Of a stretch of 64,000 bases of DNA, positions 35,671 through 44,705 are shown piece by piece. The position numbers and the translations under genes are program-made. How positions within the stretch are numbered: the stretch's first letter is position 1; each line of letters opens with the position of its first letter. The stretch comes from Fidelibacterota bacterium (lineage in GTDB: Bacteria > Fidelibacterota > Marinisomatia > Marinisomatales > TCS55), in contig PBPT01000016.1 of assembly GCA_002724735.1 (NCBI GenBank), positions 268,838-332,837 of the forward strand. The letters are read 5' to 3'. Below the pieces are notes generated by a model, which made no database searches, had not been told where the DNA came from, and saw only the letters and a list, made by a program, of their open reading frames with translations.

Positions 35671-36605
35671 GTTTTACAGTAGCAAGTTACCTAATGGGAA
35701 TACCGCCAGGTAACACTAATCCTGAGAAACCTGCTATTATTGTAAACGCAATCGAAGGTGTTTGGAAAAGCGGAGACCAAGGAACAATAGTAACAGACTA
35801 CAATGTTGTAGATGCAGATGTTGCTGTTATGCAAGGATTTGTTCATCCTGGAAGTAAAAGTTCTAAACATTTAGATTTACGCAAACGGGTTATTGAACAT
35901 CAAAAAAGAAGAGGCAAACGGACATTAATTGTTGATGCAAACTTGTTTTTGTATGCAGACCCTGGTAATTCAAATAAATTTTTAAGATACAGTTATGACG
36001 GAATTTTTCCTACTACAGGAGAATACTGTAACGGTGCTCCTGATCCTTCTAGATGGGAACTTATTAAAAATCGATTAAATTTAGAATTAAAGCCTTGGAA
36101 AAATAGTGGTAATTATATTTTGATATGTTGCCAAAGAGATGGTGGATGGAGTATGGATAATCAACCACTGTTACCTTGGGTAGTTAGAACTGTTCAAAAC
36201 ATTAGGAAGTATTCTGATAGAGTCATTGTAGTAAGGTTTCATCCTGGAGATAAAAATACACTAGAGCACAAACGTAGTATTGCAAGATATCGTTTGCCTA
36301 ATGTAAGAGTATCAAATGCAGATAGTATTATGCATGATTTAGCACAAGCTCATTGCCTAGTAAATCATAATTCTAGTCCTGGAGTTGTTGCGGCAATTGA
36401 AGGTGTACCTGTATTCCTAACTGACTCAACAAGAAGCCAAGCCAAAGACGTTGCACATACAAATTTTGCTGATTTAGAAAATATAACACATTTTGATAGA
36501 CAACCTTGGATTGAAAAAATGGCACAAATGCATTGGACACTAGATGAATTAAAAGATGGCACTGCATGGAAACATCTTAGACAATGGGCGGATAAACCAC
36601 TATGA
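35667..36605 (+). CDS. GT-B-like glycosyltransferase, KpsC/KpsS-like family, copy 3
   Basis: 312 residues. NYILICCQRDGGWSM, QNIRKYSDRVIVVRFHPGD, CLVNHNSSPGVVAAIEGVPVF and the end FDRQPWIEKMAQMHWTLDEL match copies 1 and 4 in order and spacing. This copy keeps the RxHP motif. Overlaps the genes on both sides by 4 bases, so it is translated with them. Confidence 0.65.
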   Translation: MSFTVASYLMGIPPGNTNPEKPAIIVNAIEGVWKSGDQGTIVTDYNVVDADVAVMQGFVHPGSKSSKHLDLRKRVIEHQKRRGKRTLIVDANLFLYADPGNSNKFLRYSYDGIFPTTGEYCNGAPDPSRWELIKNRLNLELKPWKNSGNYILICCQRDGGWSMDNQPLLPWVVRTVQNIRKYSDRVIVVRFHPGDKNTLEHKRSIARYRLPNVRVSNADSIMHDLAQAHCLVNHNSSPGVVAAIEGVPVFLTDSTRSQAKDVAHTNFADLENITHFDRQPWIEKMAQMHWTLDELKDGTAWKHLRQWADKPL

Positions 36606-37450
36606 AAGAAATAACAGTATTAACAACATTTCATCGATCAGGTCTTGATCAATATGGTCAAAGATTTTTAGATAGCTTTGCAAAAAATATAGATAAAAAA
36701 GTTAAGCTACTTGTATATGCAGAAAATTGCCAACCAAACAATCCAGATCCAGAACAAATTACAATTTTAGACGCAGTAGAAACATTACCAAAACTTGTTG
36801 CATTTAAACAGCGTTGGAAAGATGACCCAAAAGCAAATGGCACTCCGCCGCCTGATATAAAAGCCCGAAGACCAAGAGATTGGCATAAAGAGTTTAAATG
36901 GGACGCTATAAGGTTTGCTAATAAAACATATGCTGTGTATGACGCTGTACAACGCTCTAAGGACTGGTGTGTTTGGATGGATGCAGATACATTTGTTCAT
37001 AGTCCGTGGTCATATGAAGACTTTATAGAGCAACTGCCAGATGATTGTTGGATTACTTACGTAGGGCGTGGTAAAGGTTCGCAGACATGGCCTGAGTGTG
37101 GATTCTATGGAATAAATGTACAAAATGAAATTGCAAAAGAATTTATTGCAGAATTTGAACGTGTATATGAAGACGCAGAAAACGGTATCTTTACGTTAGA
37201 AGAATGGCATGATAGCTATGTTTTTGGAACCATACTTAATAACATGAAAGTAAATTATCCATCTGTTTTAGACTATAGTGCTAACATATACAACAACCCT
37301 GCAAAGACAGGAGGAGGTGGTCACCCGTTAATTAATAGTGTATTAGGTAAATGGTTAGATCACTTAAAAGGTGCTAGAAAAAAAGAAGGCCGTAGCCGCG
37401 GAAAAGATTTGATGGAAAGGCGGCAGGAAGCATATTGGAATGAAGTTTAG
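36602..37450 (+). CDS. GT-A-like glycosyltransferase, paralogue of 29009-29791
   Basis: 282 residues. WCVWMDADTFVHSPW is the DxD segment, with KEFKWDAIRFANKTYAVYD before it and ECGFYGINVQNEIAKEF and WHDSYVFG after it, all shared with the protein at 29009. The C terminus is basic (KGARKKEGRSRGKDLMERRQ), which may help it bind membrane phosphates. It overlaps its neighbours by 4 and 11 bases. Confidence 0.7.
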   Translation: MKEITVLTTFHRSGLDQYGQRFLDSFAKNIDKKVKLLVYAENCQPNNPDPEQITILDAVETLPKLVAFKQRWKDDPKANGTPPPDIKARRPRDWHKEFKWDAIRFANKTYAVYDAVQRSKDWCVWMDADTFVHSPWSYEDFIEQLPDDCWITYVGRGKGSQTWPECGFYGINVQNEIAKEFIAEFERVYEDAENGIFTLEEWHDSYVFGTILNNMKVNYPSVLDYSANIYNNPAKTGGGGHPLINSVLGKWLDHLKGARKKEGRSRGKDLMERRQEAYWNEV

Positions 37451-38288
37451 TTTATGGAGGCAATATGGCGCACTCAATAGCGGACCGGTATTTGATGCCT
37501 TTAGCAACAGTCTTGTGGGTGCTGGTCATGATGTTTGCAATAATGATAGTGGCAGTGATGTTGATGTTATTTGGAGCGTTCTTTGGCATGGCAGAATGGC
37601 TCAGAACAAAGATATATGGGACAATAACCAACGTAACAAAAAGCCAACAATAGTATTAGAAGTCGGCGGAATTAAAAGAGGAACTACTTGGAAGGTTGCA
37701 CTAAATGGCATTAATAGAGATGCTTACTTTGGTCCTAGCAATAATAATAGCAGTAGGGCGGAACAACTTGGATTAAAACTACAACCTTGGAGGACTGAAG
37801 GGAAGTATATTCTTATCTGTGGGCAACACGAAAAAAGTTTGCAGTGGAGAGGAATGCCTAACATGACAGCATGGTTAGGAAACACAATTAATACAATACG
37901 TGAACATACTGATATGCCTATCTACTGGAGGCCGCATCCTAGATATCCTGTTCAATATGTAGAAAAAGATTTTAAAAATGTAATACGACAAACGCCTGTA
38001 AAAATAGAAAGTACATATGACGATTATGATTTCGATGTTAGGAATGCATGGGCAACTGTTTGTTGGAGTAGCAATCCGGGACCACATAGCGTTATAGCAG
38101 GTATACCAGCTTTTGTAGGCAATAGTAGTCTAGCATATGATGTAGCTAATAGTAACTTACATGATATAATGAATCCTAACATGCCAGAAAGACAACAATG
38201 GTTAAATGATTATGCTCACACTGAATATACATTAGATGAAATATCAGCTGGAAAACCATTAAAACACTTGACATCTAAGCTTAATTAA
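37440..38288 (+). CDS. GT-B-like glycosyltransferase, KpsC/KpsS-like family, copy 4
   Basis: 282 residues. KYILICGQHEKSLQWRG, NTIREHTDMPIYWRPHPRY, ATVCWSSNPGPHSVIAGIPAF and the end ERQQWLNDYAHTEYTLDEIS follow the same plan as copies 1 and 3. It closes the glycan cluster; its last codons overlap the promoter of the next gene. Confidence 0.65.
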   Translation: MKFSLWRQYGALNSGPVFDAFSNSLVGAGHDVCNNDSGSDVDVIWSVLWHGRMAQNKDIWDNNQRNKKPTIVLEVGGIKRGTTWKVALNGINRDAYFGPSNNNSSRAEQLGLKLQPWRTEGKYILICGQHEKSLQWRGMPNMTAWLGNTINTIREHTDMPIYWRPHPRYPVQYVEKDFKNVIRQTPVKIESTYDDYDFDVRNAWATVCWSSNPGPHSVIAGIPAFVGNSSLAYDVANSNLHDIMNPNMPERQQWLNDYAHTEYTLDEISAGKPLKHLTSKLN

Positions 38289-38296
38289 GCTATAAT
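38268..38296 (+). promoter_or_regulatory. Consensus early promoter, leaderless type
   Basis: TTGACA (38268-38273), 17 bases, then TATAAT (38291-38296); the ATG follows after six bases (actact). Both boxes are perfect and no Shine-Dalgarno can fit. The -35 box is inside the end of the preceding gene. Confidence 0.88.
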
Positions 38297-38302
38297 ACTA
38301 CT

Positions 38303-39481
38303 ATGCTTGAAGATGTTACCAATATTGAAGACTGCCTTGAATTACTTGCTGGATTTAGGAAAGGCTCTGACCAGTTTCAGTTGTTTAAGGAAGATTATAC
38401 TATAATGTATAGTATAGCTAGGCAATGTCTTAAAGGCACACCTCTTACTGATAGGCAATACGCATTGATGCAAAAGAAGATAATTAATTATCAATCACAG
38501 TTCGATAATTTTGATATTGACTTACAAACTTGTATTAAAAAACTGCGTAAGCCTTTGCGTACTATTAACAGGGAAAAATATATTAGATTAGAAGAAGGAA
38601 AAATTAAAATTAGATTTCCTTTTAAGAAATCTGATATTGTTCTTATTAATGAAATATCAAATGCCGCCGATGGCTATGAGCATAAGAAAGGTTCACACGA
38701 ACACTTTTTTAATTATACAGAATTAAATGTTTTACTTTTACTTAATAGATTTGTAGATAAAAATTTTAAGGTAGATAAAGAAATAGCATTAGTATATCAC
38801 GAAATAAAACACATGGAAGCACAAAAAGACAAATATGTGCCTGGTATATATGGTGGTGAATTGCGTAATGTACACAAAAAAGCAAAAGCATTAATAAAAG
38901 AAGATATCGGAGAATTAACCGAAACTAGCTTATTAAGGTTTATAGATCGTAGATTTAAATATGGATTAGAACATATAGACGATTATACTCCAAAAACAAC
39001 TTTGGAAAAAATTGCGTATAGAGAAAATCCTACTATGCAAATTAAGCCTAGTGAAGTTACGCTAGAAGAAACACTCTCTAATTTATTAATTTTAAATAGG
39101 TTTCCGTTGCTAATTTGTTTAGATAAAGATAATGCAGAAAAGCAAATTCATCCTATTGTAAATTTTTATAAAGCTATTCTTAATAGTTCTGAACAGAGTG
39201 TTTTATTTAGAAAAGAACATAAAGATGACGGATTTAACGAGTTAGTTAAACATAGGAATTTAAATAATTGGGTTGACAAAAATACAAAAATAGTGTATAT
39301 TAGTAAAGATAAACTACCAAAGGTTCTTATTAAAGCTGATTGGAAACCATCAGCGGCAATCTGCTTTGAAAGTAATCTTGACAAAAATGTTAACACATAC
39401 ATTATGAATGAATGTGACTTAATTCTTTTTAGAGAAGAATATGGTAGTCCATTTAGGAGATATAGTAACATATATGGCTAG
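38303..39481 (+). CDS. Early protein of unknown function upstream of uvsW
   Basis: 392 residues, Lys- and Glu-rich, mostly helical in the first 250 residues (QLFKEDYTIMYSIARQCLKG; KPLRTINREKYIRLEEGKIK). The last 130 residues look like an alpha/beta fold (FPLLICLDKDNAEKQIHP; TKIVYISKDKLPKVLIKADW). I do not recognise a family. It overlaps uvsW by 8 bases and has a strong leaderless early promoter, so it likely works with UvsW in DNA metabolism. Confidence 0.7.
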   Translation: MLEDVTNIEDCLELLAGFRKGSDQFQLFKEDYTIMYSIARQCLKGTPLTDRQYALMQKKIINYQSQFDNFDIDLQTCIKKLRKPLRTINREKYIRLEEGKIKIRFPFKKSDIVLINEISNAADGYEHKKGSHEHFFNYTELNVLLLLNRFVDKNFKVDKEIALVYHEIKHMEAQKDKYVPGIYGGELRNVHKKAKALIKEDIGELTETSLLRFIDRRFKYGLEHIDDYTPKTTLEKIAYRENPTMQIKPSEVTLEETLSNLLILNRFPLLICLDKDNAEKQIHPIVNFYKAILNSSEQSVLFRKEHKDDGFNELVKHRNLNNWVDKNTKIVYISKDKLPKVLIKADWKPSAAICFESNLDKNVNTYIMNECDLILFREEYGSPFRRYSNIYG

Positions 39482-40931
39482 TTGTAGATTAGTGATACAG
39501 GATGAAGTCAACATTAAGTTAGAAGGACTTGAAGTTGACATACGTAGAAAGATTGCAAATGCACTCAAGTTCGAGGTTCCTTATGCACGATATATGCCAC
39601 AGTATAAGTTAGGAAGGTGGGATGGTAAAGTTAATTTTTTCGGCATTGGTGGTACTGGATATGTTAATCATCTTGATACTATCGTGGACATTTTACAACG
39701 AAATAATGTTGAGATTATCGATATACAAGACAACAGGCATCCTGTTACCTTAGACTTTACAGATATTACAGAAGACTTTTGGCAAGATAAAACATGGCCA
39801 AAAGGACATCCTGCAGAAGGAGAAAAAATTAAATTAAGAGACTATCAAGTTGAAACTATAAACAATTTCCTACAAAATCCTCAAAGCTTACAAGAGGTTG
39901 CAACAGGCGCAGGTAAGACAATAATTACTGCAACATTAAGTAAATTAGTTGAGCCATATGGGCGTAGCATAGTAGTTGTACCAAACAAAAGTCTTGTTAC
40001 ACAGACGGAGGAGGACTACATAAATTGTGGTCTAGATGTAGGGGTGTACTTCGGCGATAGGAAGGAATTAGGTAAGACTCACACTATATGTACTTGGCAA
40101 AGTCTTAATATACTTGACAAGAAACATAAAGACGGAGATGCAGTGTTATCACTTGCAGAGTTCTTAGAAGGTGTAAGCACTATAATTATCGACGAAGTAC
40201 ACCAAGCTAAAGCAGAAGTACTTAAAAAGTTATTGACACAAAATTTACGTAATGCTCCAATACGCTGGGGACTAACAGGCACTATACCTAAAGAAAAGTT
40301 TGAGTTTGAAAGTATACATGCAAGTTTAGGTCCAGTTATAGGAAACATTAGTGCTAAAGAATTACAAGACAAAGGTGTGTTATCAGACTGCCATGTGAAT
40401 GTAGTTCAGTTAATTGACACAGTAGCACATAGTAACTATCAAGAAGAATTAAAATATCTTGTTACAAATACTAACAGGATTGAATATATAGGCAAACTTT
40501 TAAACTCAGTATCACAGTCAGGCAACACACTTATTTTAGTTGATAGAATTAGTGCAGGAGAAATGCTCCAAGAAATTATACCAGATAGTGTTTTTATAAA
40601 AGGCGATGTAAAGTTAAAAGATAGAAAAGATACATATGACGAAATACAAGACGCAACAAACAAAGTAATAATTGCTACTTACGGAGTTGCGGCTGTTGGT
40701 ATTAATATTCCTAGGATATTTAATTTAGTACTAATTGAACCAGGCAAGTCATTTGTAAGAGTAATTCAATCAATAGGCAGAGGCGTAAGAAAGGCAAAAG
40801 ATAAAGACTTCGTGCAAATATGGGATATAACTTCTACGTGTAAGTTTGCGAAGCGACATTTGACACAACGTAAGAAGTTTTATAAGGAGGCTCAATACCC
40901 CTTCACCATAGAAAAGGTTGATTGGAATTAG
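39474..40931 (+). CDS. uvsW: UvsW-like recombination helicase
   Basis: 485 residues from the ATG at 39474 (MASCRLVIQDEVNIKLEG); the track start 39441 lies further inside the previous gene. Motifs: QEVATGAGKTIITATL (Walker A), TIIIDEVHQAKAE (DEVH box), RWGLTGTIPKE (motif III) and VIQSIGRGVRKAKDKD (motif VI). T4 UvsW remodels recombination and R-loop intermediates. AGGAG about 14 bases upstream is a rather distant Shine-Dalgarno, so coupling with the preceding gene is likely. Confidence 0.93.
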   Translation: MASCRLVIQDEVNIKLEGLEVDIRRKIANALKFEVPYARYMPQYKLGRWDGKVNFFGIGGTGYVNHLDTIVDILQRNNVEIIDIQDNRHPVTLDFTDITEDFWQDKTWPKGHPAEGEKIKLRDYQVETINNFLQNPQSLQEVATGAGKTIITATLSKLVEPYGRSIVVVPNKSLVTQTEEDYINCGLDVGVYFGDRKELGKTHTICTWQSLNILDKKHKDGDAVLSLAEFLEGVSTIIIDEVHQAKAEVLKKLLTQNLRNAPIRWGLTGTIPKEKFEFESIHASLGPVIGNISAKELQDKGVLSDCHVNVVQLIDTVAHSNYQEELKYLVTNTNRIEYIGKLLNSVSQSGNTLILVDRISAGEMLQEIIPDSVFIKGDVKLKDRKDTYDEIQDATNKVIIATYGVAAVGINIPRIFNLVLIEPGKSFVRVIQSIGRGVRKAKDKDFVQIWDITSTCKFAKRHLTQRKKFYKEAQYPFTIEKVDWN

Positions 40932-40934
40932 TAC

Positions 40935-41441
40935 ATGAGAATATTAACATTAGAAAATAAATGCTTTAGTTTAGAGGACTTACCAGAACAAATAGATGAC
41001 GATGTACGTTTTAGCGTACTTGATAATTCAGATCCACAGAATCCAGATTTCTTTTTTGTTCCATTGATTTTTTTAGAATCATTTAGTTCTCCAGCTATGG
41101 TATTAAACATTGCTGGGCAAGAAATAACAATGCCTGTCGATTGGAGTATCGCTGTAGGTTGTTCGGAAAGTGGAAATGATTTAGAAATACTTCCTTTAAC
41201 TAGTTTAAATGATAGAGGCTTTGAAGCTTTTTTATTTAATCCATTATCGAGCTACAAGATAGACTTTGCACCAATAAATATCGTTAACTTCTACACAGAC
41301 GTAAAATGGTATTTTCCAAAAATGAAAAATGGACAATTATTAACAATACCAATCACACAAGGCGAAAGACCTAAATGTGCATTTTTTGTAAAGGATATAT
41401 CACGACAGTGTGAAGTTATAGAGTATTCAAAATTAGTTTAG
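40935..41441 (+). CDS. Conserved protein of unknown function downstream of uvsW
   Basis: 168 residues with an acidic, beta-rich pattern (FSVLDNSDPQNPDFFFVPLI; AGQEITMPVDWSIAVGCSES). No motif recognised. It follows uvsW by three bases and shares its transcript. The composition suggests a single globular domain. Confidence 0.65.
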   Translation: MRILTLENKCFSLEDLPEQIDDDVRFSVLDNSDPQNPDFFFVPLIFLESFSSPAMVLNIAGQEITMPVDWSIAVGCSESGNDLEILPLTSLNDRGFEAFLFNPLSSYKIDFAPINIVNFYTDVKWYFPKMKNGQLLTIPITQGERPKCAFFVKDISRQCEVIEYSKLV

Positions 41442-41453
41442 AAAGGGAGATAA

Positions 41454-42065
41454 TTGGAACAAGAAAACATATATCATAGATATTTAAATTTACCGTTTGA
41501 AATATCTAAACATCCATTATGTGAAACTGTACCAGACAGTATGCAACACATTGATATTTGGCCTTATAAAGACGAGGCTATGGATAAATGGCTTGCAAGT
41601 ATAGGGCTACATTGCAACCATACAGAAGTATTTTATACTCCACCTAACGGAGGAGAATTGCCTATTCATGCTGATGATCTTACTATAGATAATCGTGCTA
41701 AAATTAATGTAACTTGGGGACCTAAGGAAGGCACAGTAAGATGGTGGGAATCAGCAAATGCAAAAAAAATTACAGACTTAGAGTCTGCAAAAGAAATGCT
41801 AGGTGAAGAATTACAACCAGATGATGATTTTAGTGAAAGACAACACACAAACTTACTTGCAAAAAAAGAAGATTGCACATTAGTATACGAGTGTGGCACT
41901 AACACACCTAGTTTATTAAACGTAGGACAATTACATTCAACATATAATCCTACTAACGAACCACGCTGGACATTGTGTTTTGTACCCGGAGATCATAATG
42001 TACGAGGCGGCAGATATCTCACATTCAAAGAAGCATGTGAGTACATGAAAGAATATATCATATAG
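41454..42065 (+). CDS. Putative 2OG-Fe(II)-oxygenase-like (double-stranded beta-helix) protein
   Basis: 203 residues, using a TTG start preceded by AAGGGAG. The segment GGELPIHADDLTIDNRAKIN offers an HxD iron motif, LLNVGQLHSTYNPTNEPRWT a distal His and Arg, in the right order for a 2OG-dependent or related beta-helix oxygenase. The similarity is weaker than for the oxygenases in the heptose operon. It lies next to a cupin gene. Confidence 0.55.
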   Translation: MEQENIYHRYLNLPFEISKHPLCETVPDSMQHIDIWPYKDEAMDKWLASIGLHCNHTEVFYTPPNGGELPIHADDLTIDNRAKINVTWGPKEGTVRWWESANAKKITDLESAKEMLGEELQPDDDFSERQHTNLLAKKEDCTLVYECGTNTPSLLNVGQLHSTYNPTNEPRWTLCFVPGDHNVRGGRYLTFKEACEYMKEYII

Positions 42066-42068
42066 GAG

Positions 42069-42434
42069 ATGATGATGGGAATTAAGGCTGGTAAAATTTG
42101 GGGTAACACAGAGTTAGTCCATGCAAACGGTGTTCTTGAGTTTCACCGTATAGAATTTAAAGCAGGTTACAAATGTTCAGAACATGAGCATCAATTTAAA
42201 TGGAATGGCTTTTTTGTTGAGTCAGGAGAAATGTTAATACGTGTTTGGCAAGATGGCGCACAAGAAGGCTTAGTTGACGAAACTATACTAAAAGCAGGCG
42301 ACTTCACCCAAGTAAAACCAGGCAAGATACATCAGTTTGAAGGTTTGAAAGACGGTGTAGCATTTAAACTATATTGGGCAGAATTTGCTCATGATGATAT
42401 AGTGCGTAGAACTATTGGTACGCAGGTCAAATAA
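42069..42434 (+). CDS. Cupin-domain protein
   Basis: 121 residues, a single cupin: GYKCSEHEHQFKWNGFFVES gives the first His-His motif, AGDFTQVKPGKIHQFEG the second. Function unknown; may bind a sugar or act as a small isomerase. AGGAG lies just before the ATG cluster, and the exact Met among the first three is uncertain. Confidence 0.75.
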   Translation: MMMGIKAGKIWGNTELVHANGVLEFHRIEFKAGYKCSEHEHQFKWNGFFVESGEMLIRVWQDGAQEGLVDETILKAGDFTQVKPGKIHQFEGLKDGVAFKLYWAEFAHDDIVRRTIGTQVK

Positions 42435-42715
42435 TGGGAAGCTTGGTACCCGGACAAGCATTAATATACGAAAGAGTAGATGACGTAGTTTATGCACGTT
42501 ATAGAGATGACCCATATAGAAATATTCCTAGATGGGTGGTAGGAGGATATCCTGAAGCATGTGAAAGAGCTGTAGCTAAAGAACAAGGGGACTTATTCAC
42601 ATATAAAGACTGGCAGGATATAAACGAAATGGCAAAAACAAACAAAGCATTGTCAAGATATTTGCACAAAATACTTGACATTTATCTGTTAGCAAAGGAT
42701 ACAAAAAAGGAGTAA
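42434..42715 (+). CDS. Small conserved phage protein
   Basis: 93 residues. The N-terminal half has YERVDDVVYARYRDDPYRNIP and WVVGGYPEACE, similar to small proteins of other marine T4-like phages as I recall. No catalytic motif. It overlaps the cupin stop (TAATG). Helical C terminus. Confidence 0.65.
   Translation: MGSLVPGQALIYERVDDVVYARYRDDPYRNIPRWVVGGYPEACERAVAKEQGDLFTYKDWQDINEMAKTNKALSRYLHKILDIYLLAKDTKKE
42675..42703 (+). promoter_or_regulatory. Possible early promoter for the Kdo gene block
   Basis: TTGACA (42675-42680), 17 bases, then GATACA (42698-42703), a weaker -10 box. It is inside the end of the preceding gene, and an AAAGGAG Shine-Dalgarno follows before the ATG at 42719. Confidence 0.5.
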
Positions 42716-42718
42716 CTT

Positions 42719-42859
42719 ATGACTGAAAGTCGTGCAGATAGGATTCACAAAAGTGAAAATGCAAGGCAAAGAAGAAAGACAGTTAAAGATATTGTTTTTA
42801 CAAGGACAAGAAAATTATATGATAAACTAAGAAGAAAAAGAAGGAAAAAGAAAAAATGA
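42719..42859 (+). CDS. Very basic 46-residue protein
   Basis: Too short for the ORF track. ATG preceded by AAGGAG; the protein begins MTESRADRIHKSENARQRRK and ends in a run of Lys and Arg. The TGA overlaps the ATG of the phosphoribosyltransferase gene (ATGA), a good sign of real coupling. It probably binds nucleic acid (from charge only). Confidence 0.6.
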   Translation: MTESRADRIHKSENARQRRKTVKDIVFTRTRKLYDKLRRKRRKKKK

Positions 42860-43245
42860 ATTTGTTTCAGGATGGAGATTTTATAAGCCATGCAGGATTA
42901 CCGTTACAATGGAAATTAGAGTGTGATGCTATAAGTGATGCTGAATGGCGTTGTATTGCAAAAATGATTATGACGTACCAACATGAACCTTTTAGTAAAG
43001 TAATAGGAATACCAAGAGGCGGACTTCCATTACAAAAAGCAATGGAAGAATATGTTACTAAAGGTGATCATCCTTGGATGGTTGTAGATGATGTATATAC
43101 AACAGGAACAAGTTTTAAAAATTTTTGCACTACTAAAGATACAATGTGGGCATATAAATGGTGTGTCTTTGCTCGCAAACCTATACCAATAGATGACAAT
43201 GTAAATGCTTTATTTACAATGCCCCCGGAGAAAAAAGATGATTAG
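42856..43245 (+). CDS. Phosphoribosyltransferase-like protein
   Basis: 129 residues. WMVVDDVYTTGTSFKN is the PRPP-binding motif (two Asp and TTGTS), and VIGIPRGGLPLQKAME precedes it as in type I phosphoribosyltransferases. The protein lacks a large hood domain. The substrate base is unknown. It overlaps the basic protein and kdsA, both by a few bases. Confidence 0.82.
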   Translation: MNLFQDGDFISHAGLPLQWKLECDAISDAEWRCIAKMIMTYQHEPFSKVIGIPRGGLPLQKAMEEYVTKGDHPWMVVDDVYTTGTSFKNFCTTKDTMWAYKWCVFARKPIPIDDNVNALFTMPPEKKDD

Positions 43246-44020
43246 AATAATTGCAGGCCCTTGCCAACATGAGTCTCTAGAACATAGTTTATTAATTGCT
43301 CAAACATGTAAAGATGTTTGCGACAAATACGGAGCAGATTACTATTTTAAAGCCAGTTTTGATAAAGCTAACAGAAGTAGCATTGGTGGGAAACGTGGCC
43401 AGGGTTTTGCAATTACACTTACAGACTTTGAACATATCAAAGAACAAACAGGTGTAAAAATACTGACTGATGTTCATACAATTGAACATATTCATGACAT
43501 ACATCATTACTATGATAATGTAATTGATGTTATACAAATACCAGCTTTCTTGTGTAGACAAACTGACTTAGTACAGGCGGCTTGTAAGACAAATAAGATA
43601 GTTAATATTAAGAAAGGCCAGTTCCTTGCACCCTGGGACATGGAAGGTATTCTGTCAAAGACAGAAGGTGCCAAAGAAGTTTGGATAACAGAGAGAGGAA
43701 CAAGTTTTGGATATAATACTCTTGTTGTTGACTTTACTGGTTTGGACTATATGCTTAATAATTATAGTACCCCTGTGGTACTTGATGCCACGCACGGAGT
43801 ACAAAAACCAGGCGGTCTTGGAGGCAGTAGCGGCGGCAATCGCGATTACGTTCCTGGCTTATGTCGTGCAGGTAGTGCTTTGGGGATTACAAATTTCTTT
43901 TTAGAAGTTCATCCAGATCCTGATAATGCACCAAGTGATGGTCCTAATATGTTAAGACTAGAGGACTTTGATAAAGTAGTAGGAGAGATACATGAATACA
44001 GCTATTCTAATTCCAGCTAG
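43238..44020 (+). CDS. kdsA: 3-deoxy-D-manno-octulosonate 8-phosphate synthase (KdsA)
   Basis: 260 residues from the ATG at 43238 (MIRIIAGPCQHESLEH); the track start adds 11 residues from inside the previous gene. Motifs: YFKASFDKANRSS, GVKILTDVHT, VVLDATHGVQKPGGLGGSS and FFLEVHPDPDNAPSDGPN, the family signature sequence. Cys in AGPCQ marks the metal-dependent class of Kdo8P synthases. It joins PEP and arabinose 5-phosphate. An internal CCGGAG serves as the ribosome site. Overlaps kdsB by 29 bases. Confidence 0.93.
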   Translation: MIRIIAGPCQHESLEHSLLIAQTCKDVCDKYGADYYFKASFDKANRSSIGGKRGQGFAITLTDFEHIKEQTGVKILTDVHTIEHIHDIHHYYDNVIDVIQIPAFLCRQTDLVQAACKTNKIVNIKKGQFLAPWDMEGILSKTEGAKEVWITERGTSFGYNTLVVDFTGLDYMLNNYSTPVVLDATHGVQKPGGLGGSSGGNRDYVPGLCRAGSALGITNFFLEVHPDPDNAPSDGPNMLRLEDFDKVVGEIHEYSYSNSS

Positions 44021-44705
44021 AATCGGATCAACTCGCTTTCCTGATAAACCATTAAAACTATTAAATGGTGTACCGATGATACGTAGAGTGTACGATCGTT
44101 GCTTAGAGACGGGCTTAGACACCTTTGTGCTTACAGATAGTAGGCGTGTAGCTAGTTTATTTCCCGAAGGAAATGTATGGGTAGATGATACTCCATTCGA
44201 AAATGGTACAGAAAGATGTGCTGGATATATGGCAGAAATGCAAAGGCAGAAATTACATGCTACTGGTTATGGTTGGGATTATGACTACGATCAATTTGTA
44301 AATGTGCAAGGTGATATGCCTGATATTACTGTAAGTATAATTGAAAAATGTATTTGGCAATTAAAAAACTATCCTATTACTACAGTGTTTACAAACATGC
44401 CAAAAGAAAAACAGAATGACCCAAGCACAGTAAAAATGGTACGTGCAGGTGATCAAGCATTATGGTTTGGTAGGGGACTTACAGGTTATGGAGAATGGCA
44501 CCTAGGTGTATATGGATATACACGTAATGCATTAAGTGTTTATCCAAATTTAGTAGTTTCTCAAGAAGAAGATGTTGAAAAATTAGAACAGTTACGCTGG
44601 TTAAAAAGTGGTTGGCAAATAGGCTGTTTGAGTGTACAATATAATGGTATGGAGATTAATACTCCTGAGGACTTGAAAGAATGGCACAGCAAAAACTCCC
44701 AGTAA
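43992..44705 (+). CDS. kdsB: CMP-Kdo synthetase (KdsB)
   Basis: 237 residues. LIPARIGSTRFPDKPLKLLN is the CTP-binding motif; NGTERCAGYMAE, QFVNVQGDMPDI and HLGVYGYTRNAL follow in the KdsB order, and the end NGMEINTPEDL is typical. It activates Kdo to CMP-Kdo, the donor for Kdo transferases. It lies immediately after kdsA with a 29-base overlap, so the two are translated together. Confidence 0.92.
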   Translation: MNTAILIPARIGSTRFPDKPLKLLNGVPMIRRVYDRCLETGLDTFVLTDSRRVASLFPEGNVWVDDTPFENGTERCAGYMAEMQRQKLHATGYGWDYDYDQFVNVQGDMPDITVSIIEKCIWQLKNYPITTVFTNMPKEKQNDPSTVKMVRAGDQALWFGRGLTGYGEWHLGVYGYTRNALSVYPNLVVSQEEDVEKLEQLRWLKSGWQIGCLSVQYNGMEINTPEDLKEWHSKNSQ

